From an uncultured Eubacteriales bacterium (GTDB taxonomy: Bacteria > Bacillota > Clostridia > Peptostreptococcales > Anaerovoracaceae), in assembly GCA_902775345.1 (NCBI GenBank), contig CACYLW010000009.1:1-64000 (forward strand): DNA of 64,000 bases, read 5' to 3'. A program made the translations under genes and the position numbers. Each line of letters starts with the position of its first letter. Within the stretch, counting starts at the first letter, position 1. A model generated the notes under the pieces. That model searched no databases. It saw nothing but the letters and a program-made list of their open reading frames with translations, and was not told the DNA's origin. Below are positions 48,871 through 57,049 of the stretch, piece by piece.

Positions 48871-49443
48871 ATGGGATTATTTGACAAATTCAAGAGCAAA
48901 GAAGCAAAGGCAAAAGAGGCAGCTGAGGCTAAGCTTGCAGAAGAAAAGAAAGCAGCAGAAGCTGCTGCTGAGAAAGCTGCCATAGAAGCAAAGAATGTAG
49001 CAAGAAAAGTTGCTGCAGCTGAGGCAAAGGCAAAAGAAGAAGCCGCTGCCGCTGCTGCAAAGGCAAAGGAAGAAGCTGAAGCTGCTGCTGCAAAGTTAAA
49101 GGCAGAGGCAGAAGCAGCTGCTGAAAAGGCAAAAGAAGAGCTCAAGATCGCTGAAGCAAAGAAAGAAGCAAACAAGGTATTCAAACTCGCTGTAGACGGT
49201 GACTTCGGTCCTGCTTCGATCAAGACTGTACAGCATCTGCTTGGCTGCAAGGAAGATGGTATCTGCGGAACAGAGACTATCAAGGCCATCCAGAAACTGG
49301 TTGGCGCTGAAGCTGACGGTATCTGGGGAACACAGACATCCAAGGCGCTTCAGAAATTCCTTGGTGTAACAGTCGACGGAGTAGCCGGACCTGAAACATT
49401 CAAGGCACTCCAGAAGTGGGCAAACAAGGAGCTCGGCTTCTAA
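48871..49443 (+). CDS. Coiled-coil protein with tandem peptidoglycan-binding-like repeats
   Basis: A 190-residue protein. Residues about 8-100 are an Ala/Lys/Glu-rich coiled coil. Residues about 108-190 carry four repeats of a DGxxGxxTxKAxQ unit of exactly 20 residues: DGDFGPASIKTVQ, DGICGTETIKAIQ, DGIWGTQTSKALQ, DGVAGPETFKALQ. This unit is the core of the PG_binding_1 domain. No signal peptide or membrane segment is seen; the N terminus is MGLFDKFKSKE. Export and wall binding are therefore doubtful. GAGGTG decides the start. It has its own promoter and terminator. Confidence 0.8.
   Translation: MGLFDKFKSKEAKAKEAAEAKLAEEKKAAEAAAEKAAIEAKNVARKVAAAEAKAKEEAAAAAAKAKEEAEAAAAKLKAEAEAAAEKAKEELKIAEAKKEANKVFKLAVDGDFGPASIKTVQHLLGCKEDGICGTETIKAIQKLVGAEADGIWGTQTSKALQKFLGVTVDGVAGPETFKALQKWANKELGF
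49195..49434 (+). repeat. Four in-frame 60-nt tandem repeats
   Basis: GA(C/T)GG(T/A) codon pairs for Asp-Gly begin at 49195, 49255, 49315 and 49375, exactly 60 bases apart. Each unit encodes the DGxxGxxTxKAxQ pattern. The copies have diverged at many third positions, so this is an old, selected repeat and not a recent slippage. Confidence 0.9.
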
Positions 49444-49464
49444 ACAAAAGCAAATAACGCATGT

Positions 49465-49490
49465 CCCCGCATCATGCGGGGATTTTTTTT
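49465..49490 (+). terminator. Rho-independent terminator
   Basis: CCCCGCAT-C-ATGCGGGG (49465-49481) is followed by ATTTTTTTT. Confidence 0.93.
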
Positions 49491-49589
49491 GCCTACTTTA
49501 CAGCCGGCGTTTTCTCTTGATGCCGTAATGTGATAGAATACTCAGGACGTTGATTTTTACAAGAGCCATGAGGCGTTTCAGAAGCAGAG

Positions 49590-50669
49590 GTGAGTGATAT
49601 CTCAAGAGTAGTAGTTGGACTCTCAGGAGGAGTCGACAGCGCAGTAGCTGCATATTTGCTGAAGAAGCAGGGCTATCAGGTGATAGGCGTAACACTTCGC
49701 ACCTGGGAGGCCGAAAGCGGTGCGTACAGCCGGTGCTGCGAAATAAGCGATGCCCGTAAGGTCGCCGCTCAGCTTGAGATACCGTTTTACAATATCAATA
49801 GCCTTCCGGAATTCAGGGAGCACGTTACAGATCCCTTTGTGCAGGCGTATATAAACGGCATGACGCCGAATCCATGCGTAGCCTGTAACAGATACATCAA
49901 GTGGGAGAGGCTGCTCGCTTTTGCTGATGAGATCAACGCGGAATATGTTGCGACAGGGCACTATGCGCGCATTGAAAAAACCGCAGGAGGCAGGTACACT
50001 GTGAGACAGGCGGCGTCAGCTGCAAAGGATCAGACATACATGCTTTATCAGCTTACACAGGAGCAGCTGGCGCGTACGCTGATGCCGCTCGCAGAATATA
50101 CTAAGGACGAGGTGCGCAGGATCGCAATGGATGCAGGCCTCGTGGTTGCCGGCAAGAAGGACTCGCAGGAGATTTGCTTTGTGCTGGATGGAGGATATGC
50201 CGAATACATCGATGCGCACTACGATGGAAAACTCCCACCGCCGGGCAATTTCGTGGATGAGAACGGAAATGTTCTCGGGCGCCACAAAGGCATAATTAAT
50301 TATACCGTTGGCCAGAGGAAAGGGCTTGGGCTGGCGCTCGGCTATCCTGCTTATGTGAAGCGCATCGAGCCTGACACAGGTAATGTGGTGATCGGTGATC
50401 TGGAATCAGTGTATGAGAGCCGGGTATTATGCACGGAAGTAAACTTCATGGCTGTTGAGGACATAAAACCGGGCGACAAAGAGCGCGCTTTTGTGAAAAT
50501 AAGATATCATCACGCAGCGGCTCCTGCGACACTGGAGCGAATAGACGATAACACTATACAGGTCATGTTTGATGAGCCGGTAAAGGCTCCTGCACCCGGC
50601 CAGTCCGCGGTCTTCTACGACAGCGAAAACCGTGTGATCGGCGGCGGGATCATAAAGCAAAATCAGTAA
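49590..50669 (+). CDS. mnmA: tRNA-specific 2-thiouridylase MnmA
   Basis: A 359-residue enzyme that thiolates U34 of tRNA for Lys, Glu and Gln. The PP-loop ATPase motif is VVVGLSGGVDSAVAAYLL (residues 6-23). Catalytic cysteines are in NPCVACNRYIKWERL (near 97) and SQEICFV (near 196), as expected. Normal length. The start is taken as GTG at 49590; no ATG is available before the PP-loop and the ribosome binding site is weak. The sulfur donor would be a cysteine desulfurase; a class V aminotransferase-like gene lies at 55622. Confidence 0.95.
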   Translation: MSDISRVVVGLSGGVDSAVAAYLLKKQGYQVIGVTLRTWEAESGAYSRCCEISDARKVAAQLEIPFYNINSLPEFREHVTDPFVQAYINGMTPNPCVACNRYIKWERLLAFADEINAEYVATGHYARIEKTAGGRYTVRQAASAAKDQTYMLYQLTQEQLARTLMPLAEYTKDEVRRIAMDAGLVVAGKKDSQEICFVLDGGYAEYIDAHYDGKLPPPGNFVDENGNVLGRHKGIINYTVGQRKGLGLALGYPAYVKRIEPDTGNVVIGDLESVYESRVLCTEVNFMAVEDIKPGDKERAFVKIRYHHAAAPATLERIDDNTIQVMFDEPVKAPAPGQSAVFYDSENRVIGGGIIKQNQ

Positions 50670-50682
50670 TATGGAGGTTACT

Positions 50683-50907
50683 ATGGATATATATGAAGAA
50701 ATCGAACTGAGTGGTTGCCCTTACTGCGGAGGAGCGGGTTTTCTCGATGACGGAAACGGATGGTGCTGGACTGTAACATGCATGGACTGCGGCTCGCAGA
50801 CAGGCGAATTCGCTTATAACAACCCTGAGGAAAGAGAAGTTGCTGCGCGCAGGGCGGCGTATGTGTGGAATCTGGGCAAGGTCATAAGGAGTGACCTTGG
50901 TGAATAG
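50683..50907 (+). CDS. Small Lar-like zinc ribbon protein
   Basis: A 74-residue protein with two CxxC knuckles: GCPYCGGAGFLDDG (near 9-22) and VTCMDCGSQTG (near 31-41). AAYVWNLGK follows near the C terminus. This resembles the Lar/restriction-alleviation-like zinc ribbons of phages and bacteria, where the second half often reads A...WN. ATGGAGGT before the ATG at 50683 decides the start. It lies directly behind mnmA with no promoter of its own visible. The function is unknown. Confidence 0.75.
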   Translation: MDIYEEIELSGCPYCGGAGFLDDGNGWCWTVTCMDCGSQTGEFAYNNPEEREVAARRAAYVWNLGKVIRSDLGE

Positions 50908-50938
50908 AATTTTATTTTTGTTTATTTAGCTCATGTCA

Positions 50939-50967
50939 TTGTGAACACATGATTTAAATGGTAAAAT
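50939..50967 (+). promoter_or_regulatory. Promoter of the gapA transcript
   Basis: TTGTGA (50939-50944), a 17-base spacer and TAAAAT (50962-50967). It leaves a leader of about 110 bases before gapA, which contains a small reading frame. Confidence 0.65.
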
Positions 50968-51016
50968 CTAACCGTAAATGTGCCTAATACGAGGTGCACT
51001 AACAACGGAGATTAAT

Positions 51017-51082
51017 ATGTTGTTTAAACTAGCGGTCGGAAGATCGCAAAGGATCAAAATGATCCAGAGGAGGAATTACTAA
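51017..51082 (+). CDS. Putative 21-residue leader peptide of gapA
   Basis: The ATG at 51017 has ACGGAG six bases upstream and reads [20 protein letters not shown] plus Tyr. Its TAA overlaps the gapA ATG as TAATG, and the gapA ribosome binding site AGAGGAGG lies inside it. The peptide is strongly basic. Translation of this frame would pass over the gapA ribosome binding site, so it could couple or modulate gapA translation. Not recognised as a known leader. Confidence 0.45.
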   Translation: MLFKLAVGRSQRIKMIQRRNY

Positions 51083-52092
51083 TGAAAGTAGCTATTAACG
51101 GATTTGGACGTATCGGAAGACTCGCATTCAGAAAGATCTATGCTGACAAGGACATCGACATCGTAGCGATCAATGACCTTACAAGCCCTAAGATGCTTGC
51201 GCACCTGCTCAAGTATGACAGCGTACAGAAGAGATTCGACGCAGCAGTAGAAGCAGCTGAAGACGGCATCGTAGTAGACGGCAAGTTCATCAAGATCTAC
51301 GCTGAAGCAGATGCATCCAAGCTCCCTTGGGGCGATCTCGATGTAGATATCGTTCTCGAGTGCACAGGATTCTACACATCAAAGGCTAAGAGCCAGGCTC
51401 ACATTGATGCCGGCGCTAAGAAGGTTCTCATTTCTGCTCCTGCAGGCAACGATCTTCCAACCATCGTATTCGGAACAAATGACGACATCCTGACAAAAGA
51501 GGATACAATCGTTTCCGGAGCTTCCTGCACAACAAACTGCCTTGCTCCAATGACAAAGGCACTCAACGATTACAAGCCGATCCAGACAGGATTCATGACA
51601 ACTATCCACGCTTACACAGGTGACCAGATGATCCTCGACGGACCACAGAGAAAGGGTGACCTCAGAAGAGCAAGAGCCGGCGCTGTAAACATCGTTCCTA
51701 ACAGCACAGGAGCTGCTAAGGCTATCGGTCTGGTAATCCCTGAACTCGCTGGCAAGCTGACAGGAAACGCTATGAGAGTTCCTGTTCCATCAGGCTCCAT
51801 CACGATCCTTGATGCTATCGTAAAGGACGAGACTGATTCCGTATCGGTAGAAGCAATCAACGCAGCAATGAAGGCAGCAGTTACAGATTCCTTCGGATAT
51901 ACTGAAGATGAAATCGTTTCGAGCGACATCATCGGAATGAGCTACGGTTCACTCTTCGATGCAACTCAGACAGTAGTAATGCAGTGCGCAGAGCACCTCT
52001 TCGAGGTCAGAGTTACATCCTGGTATGACAACGAGATGAGCTATGTAAGCCAGCTCGTAAGAACCCTGAAGCACATGGTTGAACTCGGCTAA
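51082..52092 (+). CDS. gapA: Glyceraldehyde-3-phosphate dehydrogenase, type I
   Basis: A 336-residue glycolytic enzyme that converts glyceraldehyde 3-phosphate and NAD+ to 1,3-bisphosphoglycerate. NAD-binding [16 protein letters not shown] (residues 4-19) and catalytic Cys in [13 protein letters not shown] (near 149) are intact, as is [17 protein letters not shown] at the end. Codon choice is strongly biased and AGGAGG precedes the ATG, as expected for a highly expressed gene. It stands alone between its own promoter and a strong terminator; pgk and tpi are not adjacent. Confidence 0.97.
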   Translation: MKVAINGFGRIGRLAFRKIYADKDIDIVAINDLTSPKMLAHLLKYDSVQKRFDAAVEAAEDGIVVDGKFIKIYAEADASKLPWGDLDVDIVLECTGFYTSKAKSQAHIDAGAKKVLISAPAGNDLPTIVFGTNDDILTKEDTIVSGASCTTNCLAPMTKALNDYKPIQTGFMTTIHAYTGDQMILDGPQRKGDLRRARAGAVNIVPNSTGAAKAIGLVIPELAGKLTGNAMRVPVPSGSITILDAIVKDETDSVSVEAINAAMKAAVTDSFGYTEDEIVSSDIIGMSYGSLFDATQTVVMQCAEHLFEVRVTSWYDNEMSYVSQLVRTLKHMVELG

Positions 52093-52113
52093 TCAGCAAC
52101 ACAGACATTAAAG

Positions 52114-52142
52114 AAAACTCCGGTACAATACCGGAGTTTTCT
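52114..52142 (+). terminator. Rho-independent terminator of gapA
   Basis: Perfect 12-bp stem AAAACTCCGGTA (52114-52125) and TACCGGAGTTTT (52129-52140) with a CAA loop, ending in a T run. Confidence 0.95.
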
Positions 52143-52205
52143 TGTGCCGAAAATATGGTATTATTAACGGTGAAAGATTTCTGTTGATAAAAAGAGGTAA
52201 GGACC

Positions 52206-53273
52206 ATGTATTACAGCGAAACAGAAGCCAGAAAACTTGTCATTGAGGCGGGACTCAGACTTCTTGAGAACAAGCTTATCGCCCGCACCTGGGGTAATAT
52301 AAGCGCAAGGATCAGCAAGAATGAGTTCATCATCACTCCAAGCGGCAAAGCCTACGACAGGCTTACACCGGCAGACCTCGTGAGGGTCAGGGTGAGCGAC
52401 TGCTCGTACACTGGCAATGTCAGACCCAGCAGCGAGAAGGGAGTTCACGCCGCGGCGTATGCTCAGAGAAATAACGTGGGCTTCATCATCCACACGCATC
52501 AGTTTTATGCCTCGGCGGTCGCTGCGGAGTGCAGAAACATCAGAACAGCACCGTGCGCATCCTACGCGCTTCCGGGCACGACCAAGCTGAAAAGGTTTGT
52601 TTCAGACTGCATCAGGAGCAATCCGTATGAGAACATGTTCCTTATGGCAAGGCACGGCGTGCTCATTCTGGGATCCGATATGGATGAAGCGTTCGCGAGA
52701 GCGGAGAATCTCGAAAATAAGTGCAGGGACCTGGTGGATGCCAGAGTGAACCTGAATGCTGCTGAAGCTGACATGGCATTCGACACTTCGAAGGTAAATA
52801 TCAGGGCGCTGCCTTTCGTCAGGGTCGTAAGCGATCCGTTCATCATGAAATGCTGTGAAAAGGGCAAAACGGTAGGCGCATACATAGATGATTTTGCACA
52901 GATCGTCGGACCTGACATGCAGGTGGTGGAATGCGATGAATGGGCAGCTGAGAGGGCGCTTCTCGGATACTCGACGAATCAGACGGCAAAGGCCCTCATC
53001 GGCAAGGTTCCGATGACAGGAGCACTTGACCGCATGGGCGGACAGCAGCCGGCTCTCAATTCAGCTATTGGAAGAAATGCGGTGCTGGTAAAGGGCGTTG
53101 GCGCGGTATGCGCGGGCAAGACTGCATCTGACGCTGAGGCGATAGCCATGATAGTCAGCAAGAACTGTGCTGCGGCATGCTACACGAAATATGCTAAGCC
53201 GCTCGGCAGCATAGACTCGAGGCTTCAGAGGTACATATACCTGACGAAGTACTCAAAACAAATGGAAGCATAA
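52206..53273 (+). CDS. Class II aldolase/adducin-like protein with partial second domain
   Basis: A 355-residue protein. Residues 1-190 form a class II aldolase/adducin domain: LIARTWGNISARISKNEFII (about 23-42), THQFYASAVAAECR (His near 97-98) and FLMARHGVLILGSDMDEAF (about 148-166, His). The C-terminal part (about 250-335) has DRMGGQQPALNSAIGRNAVL then VKGVGAVCAGKTASDAEAIA, which looks like a repeat of the second half of the same fold with its His lost. It would act on a sugar phosphate; the substrate is unknown. GAGGTAAGGACC precedes the ATG. Confidence 0.85.
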   Translation: MYYSETEARKLVIEAGLRLLENKLIARTWGNISARISKNEFIITPSGKAYDRLTPADLVRVRVSDCSYTGNVRPSSEKGVHAAAYAQRNNVGFIIHTHQFYASAVAAECRNIRTAPCASYALPGTTKLKRFVSDCIRSNPYENMFLMARHGVLILGSDMDEAFARAENLENKCRDLVDARVNLNAAEADMAFDTSKVNIRALPFVRVVSDPFIMKCCEKGKTVGAYIDDFAQIVGPDMQVVECDEWAAERALLGYSTNQTAKALIGKVPMTGALDRMGGQQPALNSAIGRNAVLVKGVGAVCAGKTASDAEAIAMIVSKNCAAACYTKYAKPLGSIDSRLQRYIYLTKYSKQMEA

Positions 53274-53289
53274 AGGATATAACAGGAAA

Positions 53290-53718
53290 ATGAAAAACAA
53301 GGAAGTCATCAGGGCGATAAAGTTTGCCCTGATTTCCGCTTCTGCGGGAATTATCGAGATAGGACTTTTCACGGTCCTGAATGAATTCACAGGCCTGAGA
53401 TACTGGCCTTGCTACCTGACGGCGCTGATCGCTTCAGTGCTCTGGAACTTCACCATCAACAGACGCTATACGTTCAAGTCGACAAAGAACGTTCCGCGCG
53501 CGATGGCGATGGTGTTTGCGTTCTATCTGGTGTTCACTCCGGCTACAACTATACTCGGCGACTATCTTGCTGAGACTGCAGGCTGGAACGAATACCTCGT
53601 TACAGGTCTCAACATGGCTCTCAACCTGACACTTGAATATCTGTACGATACATTCATCGTCTACAGGGGAGACATGGATAACAACGACATCGCGCAGAAG
53701 GAAAAGAACCGGAAATAG
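53290..53718 (+). CDS. GtrA family membrane protein
   Basis: A 142-residue membrane protein with four transmembrane segments. It has IRAIKFALISASAGIIEIGL (residues 6-25), ALIASVLWNFTINRRYTFKS (about 46-65, the family's NFxxNRxxTF motif) and LNMALNLTLEYLYDTFIVYR near the end. GtrA-like proteins are thought to flip polyprenyl-linked sugars or support teichoic acid glycosylation. AGGAAA precedes the start. It ends 17 bases before DUF1847. Confidence 0.92.
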   Translation: MKNKEVIRAIKFALISASAGIIEIGLFTVLNEFTGLRYWPCYLTALIASVLWNFTINRRYTFKSTKNVPRAMAMVFAFYLVFTPATTILGDYLAETAGWNEYLVTGLNMALNLTLEYLYDTFIVYRGDMDNNDIAQKEKNRK

Positions 53719-53735
53719 ACAACTGACAGGAGGAC

Positions 53736-54383
53736 ATGCAAATGAAAGAGCAAACCGGGCTGTCATGCGTGGACTGCGGTGTCAAAAGCTGCCAGACAAG
53801 AGAAAGCGAATATCCTGAATTCTGCCTTACTGCAGGGCTTTCTGACGAAACGATCGAGAAGGTGCGGAGGCTTTACGAGGAGGAGGAGAACAGGAAGGTA
53901 TCCGTGATCTCAGCTGAGATAGAGAATGAGTTCTATCTCAGATATACGCGCGTGCAGGAACTTGTTGAGTTTGCGAAAAGGATGGGATTCCGTAAGATAG
54001 GGATCGCGACCTGCGTAGGCCTCCTGGAGGAGAGCCGTGTACTTGCGCGCATTCTCAGAAAGAAGGGCTTCGAGGTTTACGGAGCGGCATGCAAGATCGG
54101 ATCATTCGAGAAGAGATCCGTTGGAGTTGCTGAAGAAGACACTGTCAATACGGGAGCCGTAATGTGCAACCCTATCATGCAGGCTGAGGTGCTCAATGAA
54201 ACAGGAACTGATCTCAATGTAGTGATGGGTCTCTGCGTTGGACATGACAGCCTGTTTTACAAATATTCGAAGGCACTGGTCACTACACTTGTTGCCAAGG
54301 ACAGGGTGCTTGCACATAATCCTGCCGGCGCGCTGTATCAGATTGGCTCATATTATAAAAAGATAATGAAGGACGAAGATTGA
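53736..54383 (+). CDS. DUF1847 metal-binding protein
   Basis: A 215-residue protein of the DUF1847 family. CVDCGVKSCQTRESEYPEFC (residues about 10-29) holds four Cys in metal-binding spacing. IEIARMGF-type text includes RMGFRKIGIATCVGLLEESR (about 81-100), CNPIMQAEVLNETGTDLNVV and GLCVGHDSLFYKYSKA (about 167-182). The Cys pattern suggests an Fe-S or zinc site; the function is unknown. CAGGAGG precedes the ATG. Its stop overlaps the next gene by four bases. Confidence 0.9.
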   Translation: MQMKEQTGLSCVDCGVKSCQTRESEYPEFCLTAGLSDETIEKVRRLYEEEENRKVSVISAEIENEFYLRYTRVQELVEFAKRMGFRKIGIATCVGLLEESRVLARILRKKGFEVYGAACKIGSFEKRSVGVAEEDTVNTGAVMCNPIMQAEVLNETGTDLNVVMGLCVGHDSLFYKYSKALVTTLVAKDRVLAHNPAGALYQIGSYYKKIMKDED

Positions 54384-55561
54384 TGGGCATGCTGAAATAT
54401 ATAGACAGAAGAAATACTGACTGCGCGAAGTGGGACGGCCTTGAGAGCTCATTCAGCAGGGGAGACCTGCTTGCGATGTGGGTCGCAGACATGGATTTTC
54501 AGGTGCCTGAATGCGTGAGAGAAGCGCTGAAAAAATACGTCGACACAGGCACATTCGGTTATTATGTGCCGCCTGAAAGCTACTATGATTCTTTCATCGG
54601 ATGGGAGCGCAGGTATCACGGATACGAAGTTAAACGTGAGTGGATAAGATTTGCGCCGGGAGTCGTGCCGGCTTTCCACTGGCTGGTGCAGCTGATGGCA
54701 GGCGAGGGAGAGGCTGTTGCTCTGATGCAGCCGGTCTACTATCCGTTCATGAATGCCATTGTAAATAATGGCAGAAGGCTCGTTAACTGCCCGCTTCTGC
54801 TTACTGAGAACGGCTATGAGATGGACTATGAGTCGTTCGAAGAAACGATCGTGCGTGAAGATGTCAGGGCGTTCATCTTCTGCTCGCCTCATAATCCGGT
54901 CGGCCGTGTCTGGAAGAAAGAAGAGATAAGGCGCGTGCTTGATATCTGCAAAAGACATCACGTATATGTGATATCGGACGAGATCCACCATGACATCATA
55001 ATGAGCGGCCATGAGCATGTTCCTTCAGCTGTCGCGGGAGATGGATCCGGCGCTTATGATGACATACTTGTCACTCTGACGGCAGCGACAAAGACATTCA
55101 ATCTTGCTGCTGTCCAGAACTCGATAGTCATCATTCCGGATGAAAAGTTCCGCGAAAAATGGGACCGGTTTGCCGGCGGCATAAGAGTTTCGGGCGGAAA
55201 TGCTTTCGGATACATCGCCGTACAGGCTGCGTATGAGAAGGGCAGACCATGGTTTGAAGAACTCCTTGGCGTGATAGAGGGCAATTACAGGTATCTCCGC
55301 GAAAGGCTCGAAGCCGAGCTGGGCAAAGTCAGGATCGCTGATCTCGAAGGCACGTATCTGATGTGGATCGACCTGAGCGCTTACGTGAACGACGCTGAAG
55401 AAATGAAGCGCCTGATGGAAGACGAGTGCGGTATAGCAGTTGACTATGGCGAGTGGTTCGGAGGCAATGAATACGCGGGATGCATCAGAGTCAACCTTGC
55501 TACGCGAAGGGAAAACATAGAAGAAGCTGCTGAACGTATAATCAGAGCGATTAAAGAATGA
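54380..55561 (+). CDS. patB: MalY/PatB-type aminotransferase (cystathionine beta-lyase family)
   Basis: A 393-residue fold-type I PLP enzyme. LLAMWVADMDFQVPECVREA (residues about 30-49) and GTFGYYVPPESYYDSFIGW are the MalY/PatB N-terminal pattern. FCSPHNPVGRVWKKEEIRRV (near 172) binds the cofactor, VISDEIHHDII follows (near 196), and the Schiff-base Lys is in TAATKTFNLAAVQ (near 239). It would cleave cysteine-S-conjugates or cystathionine to pyruvate, ammonia and thiol. The start overlaps the DUF1847 stop, and the gene ends at a shared terminator. Confidence 0.93.
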   Translation: MMGMLKYIDRRNTDCAKWDGLESSFSRGDLLAMWVADMDFQVPECVREALKKYVDTGTFGYYVPPESYYDSFIGWERRYHGYEVKREWIRFAPGVVPAFHWLVQLMAGEGEAVALMQPVYYPFMNAIVNNGRRLVNCPLLLTENGYEMDYESFEETIVREDVRAFIFCSPHNPVGRVWKKEEIRRVLDICKRHHVYVISDEIHHDIIMSGHEHVPSAVAGDGSGAYDDILVTLTAATKTFNLAAVQNSIVIIPDEKFREKWDRFAGGIRVSGGNAFGYIAVQAAYEKGRPWFEELLGVIEGNYRYLRERLEAELGKVRIADLEGTYLMWIDLSAYVNDAEEMKRLMEDECGIAVDYGEWFGGNEYAGCIRVNLATRRENIEEAAERIIRAIKE

Positions 55562-55572
55562 GAGCAATCAAA

Positions 55573-55600
55573 AGACCGGGCGTGATGCCCGGTCTGATTT
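55573..55600. terminator. Bidirectional terminator between convergent genes
   Basis: AGACCGGGC (55573-55581) pairs with GCCCGGTCT (55587-55595). GATTTTGT follows on the + strand and, read on the minus strand, TTTTGATT follows. It serves both the PatB-type gene and the minus-strand gene. Confidence 0.85.
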
Positions 55601-55621
55601 TGTCTTGCAGGGTATGAACTG

Positions 55622-56779
55622 TCAGCCGCAGATCTCGGTCAGGGCCCTGATAGCGGCGTCGACGTCAGCTTCGGTATTGAAATTTCCGAAGCTGAAACGC
55701 ACTGTTCCGGTCGGGTAGGTCCCGAGCGTCTTGTGTGCGTTTGGCGCGCAGTGCAGCCCGACTCTTGTCTCTATGCCGTACTCAAAGTCGAGCCTGAAGG
55801 CTGCATCCGCGCAGTCGACGCCGAGAGTCTGTATCGACACTACTCCCGTACGTCCCTCGATACCTTTGAGTCCTATTATTTTCAGCTTGCCTGCTTCTTC
55901 AAGAGGAATCAGGCCGTCAAGAAATCTCTTCGTAAGTCCGAACTCGTGTGCCGCGATGGCATCGAGCCCTTTTTCTTTTATCCACAAGAGACTTGCGTGC
56001 AGTCCCACGATGCCCGGTATGTTCATTGTGCCCGGCTCGAATCTGTCAGGCATGAAATCAGGGATCTCCTCAGTATGACTGATCGAACCCGTGCCGCCGG
56101 AGAGGAGAGGGTCGATGAGATGGATCATATCCTCATCGAGAATGAATCCGCCGATACCCTGAGGTCCGAGCAGCGACTTGTGTCCGGTGAAGCAGAGTGC
56201 GTCTATATGCATCTCTTTCATGTTTATAGGGACTATGCCTGCGCTCTGGGCGGAATCGACTATGAACTTGAGCCCGTGCTTCCGGCAGATCTCACCGACT
56301 TCCTTTAGTGGATTCAGTGTGCCGACCAGATTGCTGGCGTGAGTCATGACTATTGCAACTGTGTTTTCCTTGATCATGCCCTCGACTGCGTCAAGTACCA
56401 GCTCGCCGCATTCCGTGCCCGGTATCCTGTCAAATTCGACACCTTTCTTTGAGAGCTGTACCAGTGGTCTCATCACCGCGTTGTGCTCCATAGAGGAGCA
56501 GAGGATATGGTCTCCCGGTTTCAGCAGCCCCTTGAGAACGACATTGAGCGACTCGGTGACGTTCTTGGTGAAGACAACATTCTTGCAGTCCGATCCACCG
56601 AACATCTCAACGAGCATCTCGCGCGTCTCGAAGACAGTGCCCTCGAGATCATATGCTACCTGATAACCGCCGCGGTTGATGTTGGCGCCGATACTGGTCA
56701 TGTACTCATAAACAGCGTCCGCGACTTCTCTAGGCTTAGGGAAGGATGTCGCACCGTTGTCCAGATAAATCTTTTCCAT
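55622..56779 (-). CDS. Class V aminotransferase, cysteine desulfurase-like
   Basis: A 385-residue PLP enzyme and the only clear minus-strand gene. IYLDNGATSFPKPREVADAV is the N terminus of this cysteine-desulfurase-related family. THASNLVGTLNPLKEVG, FIVDSAQSAGIVPI (PLP Asp) and CFTGHKSLLGPQGIGG (Schiff-base Lys near 200) are standard. A Cys-containing loop RVGLHCAPNAHKTLGTYPTG lies near 350. It may mobilise sulfur from cysteine, perhaps for MnmA, or act as a selenocysteine-lyase-like enzyme; this is inference. It is read toward the PatB gene and away from murC. Confidence 0.92.
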   Translation of the reverse strand: MEKIYLDNGATSFPKPREVADAVYEYMTSIGANINRGGYQVAYDLEGTVFETREMLVEMFGGSDCKNVVFTKNVTESLNVVLKGLLKPGDHILCSSMEHNAVMRPLVQLSKKGVEFDRIPGTECGELVLDAVEGMIKENTVAIVMTHASNLVGTLNPLKEVGEICRKHGLKFIVDSAQSAGIVPINMKEMHIDALCFTGHKSLLGPQGIGGFILDEDMIHLIDPLLSGGTGSISHTEEIPDFMPDRFEPGTMNIPGIVGLHASLLWIKEKGLDAIAAHEFGLTKRFLDGLIPLEEAGKLKIIGLKGIEGRTGVVSIQTLGVDCADAAFRLDFEYGIETRVGLHCAPNAHKTLGTYPTGTVRFSFGNFNTEADVDAAIRALTEICG

Positions 56780-56947
56780 TCAGATAACCTCACATTACAA
56801 TTATACGCAGAACAATTTTATCCAATTACATTATAATACAAGACGACTTTTTTATGTGAGTTAAAGAGATGTATTGATAATCTTTATAATGAGGTTCAGG
56901 TCGACACTTTGCATTTTATTTAGAGGAATTGATAACAAATAGATTTA

Positions 56948-56976
56948 TTGAAACTGAGCTGACCTTCTTCTATAAT
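56948..56976 (+). promoter_or_regulatory. Promoter of the murC-prs-pth-mfd region
   Basis: TTGAAA (56948-56953), a 17-base spacer and a perfect TATAAT (56971-56976), about 75 bases before murC. It lies in the 270-base divergent gap 56780-57049, which otherwise holds only AT-rich DNA. Confidence 0.85.
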
Positions 56977-57049
56977 GGTATCAGTGAGACTACGCTTTTT
57001 GGCGCAGTTTCTGCAAAATCAATCGTGAAATCAGGAGACGAAACGACTT

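Noticed and set aside
48770-48871. LarC2 domain reached by programmed frameshift
   Set aside because: No slippery site followed by LarC2-like coding was found; only about 100 bases remain before the next gene, and they hold its promoter.
50907-51016. Riboswitch in the gapA leader
   Set aside because: No conserved riboswitch core was recognised; the leader is better explained by the small reading frame.
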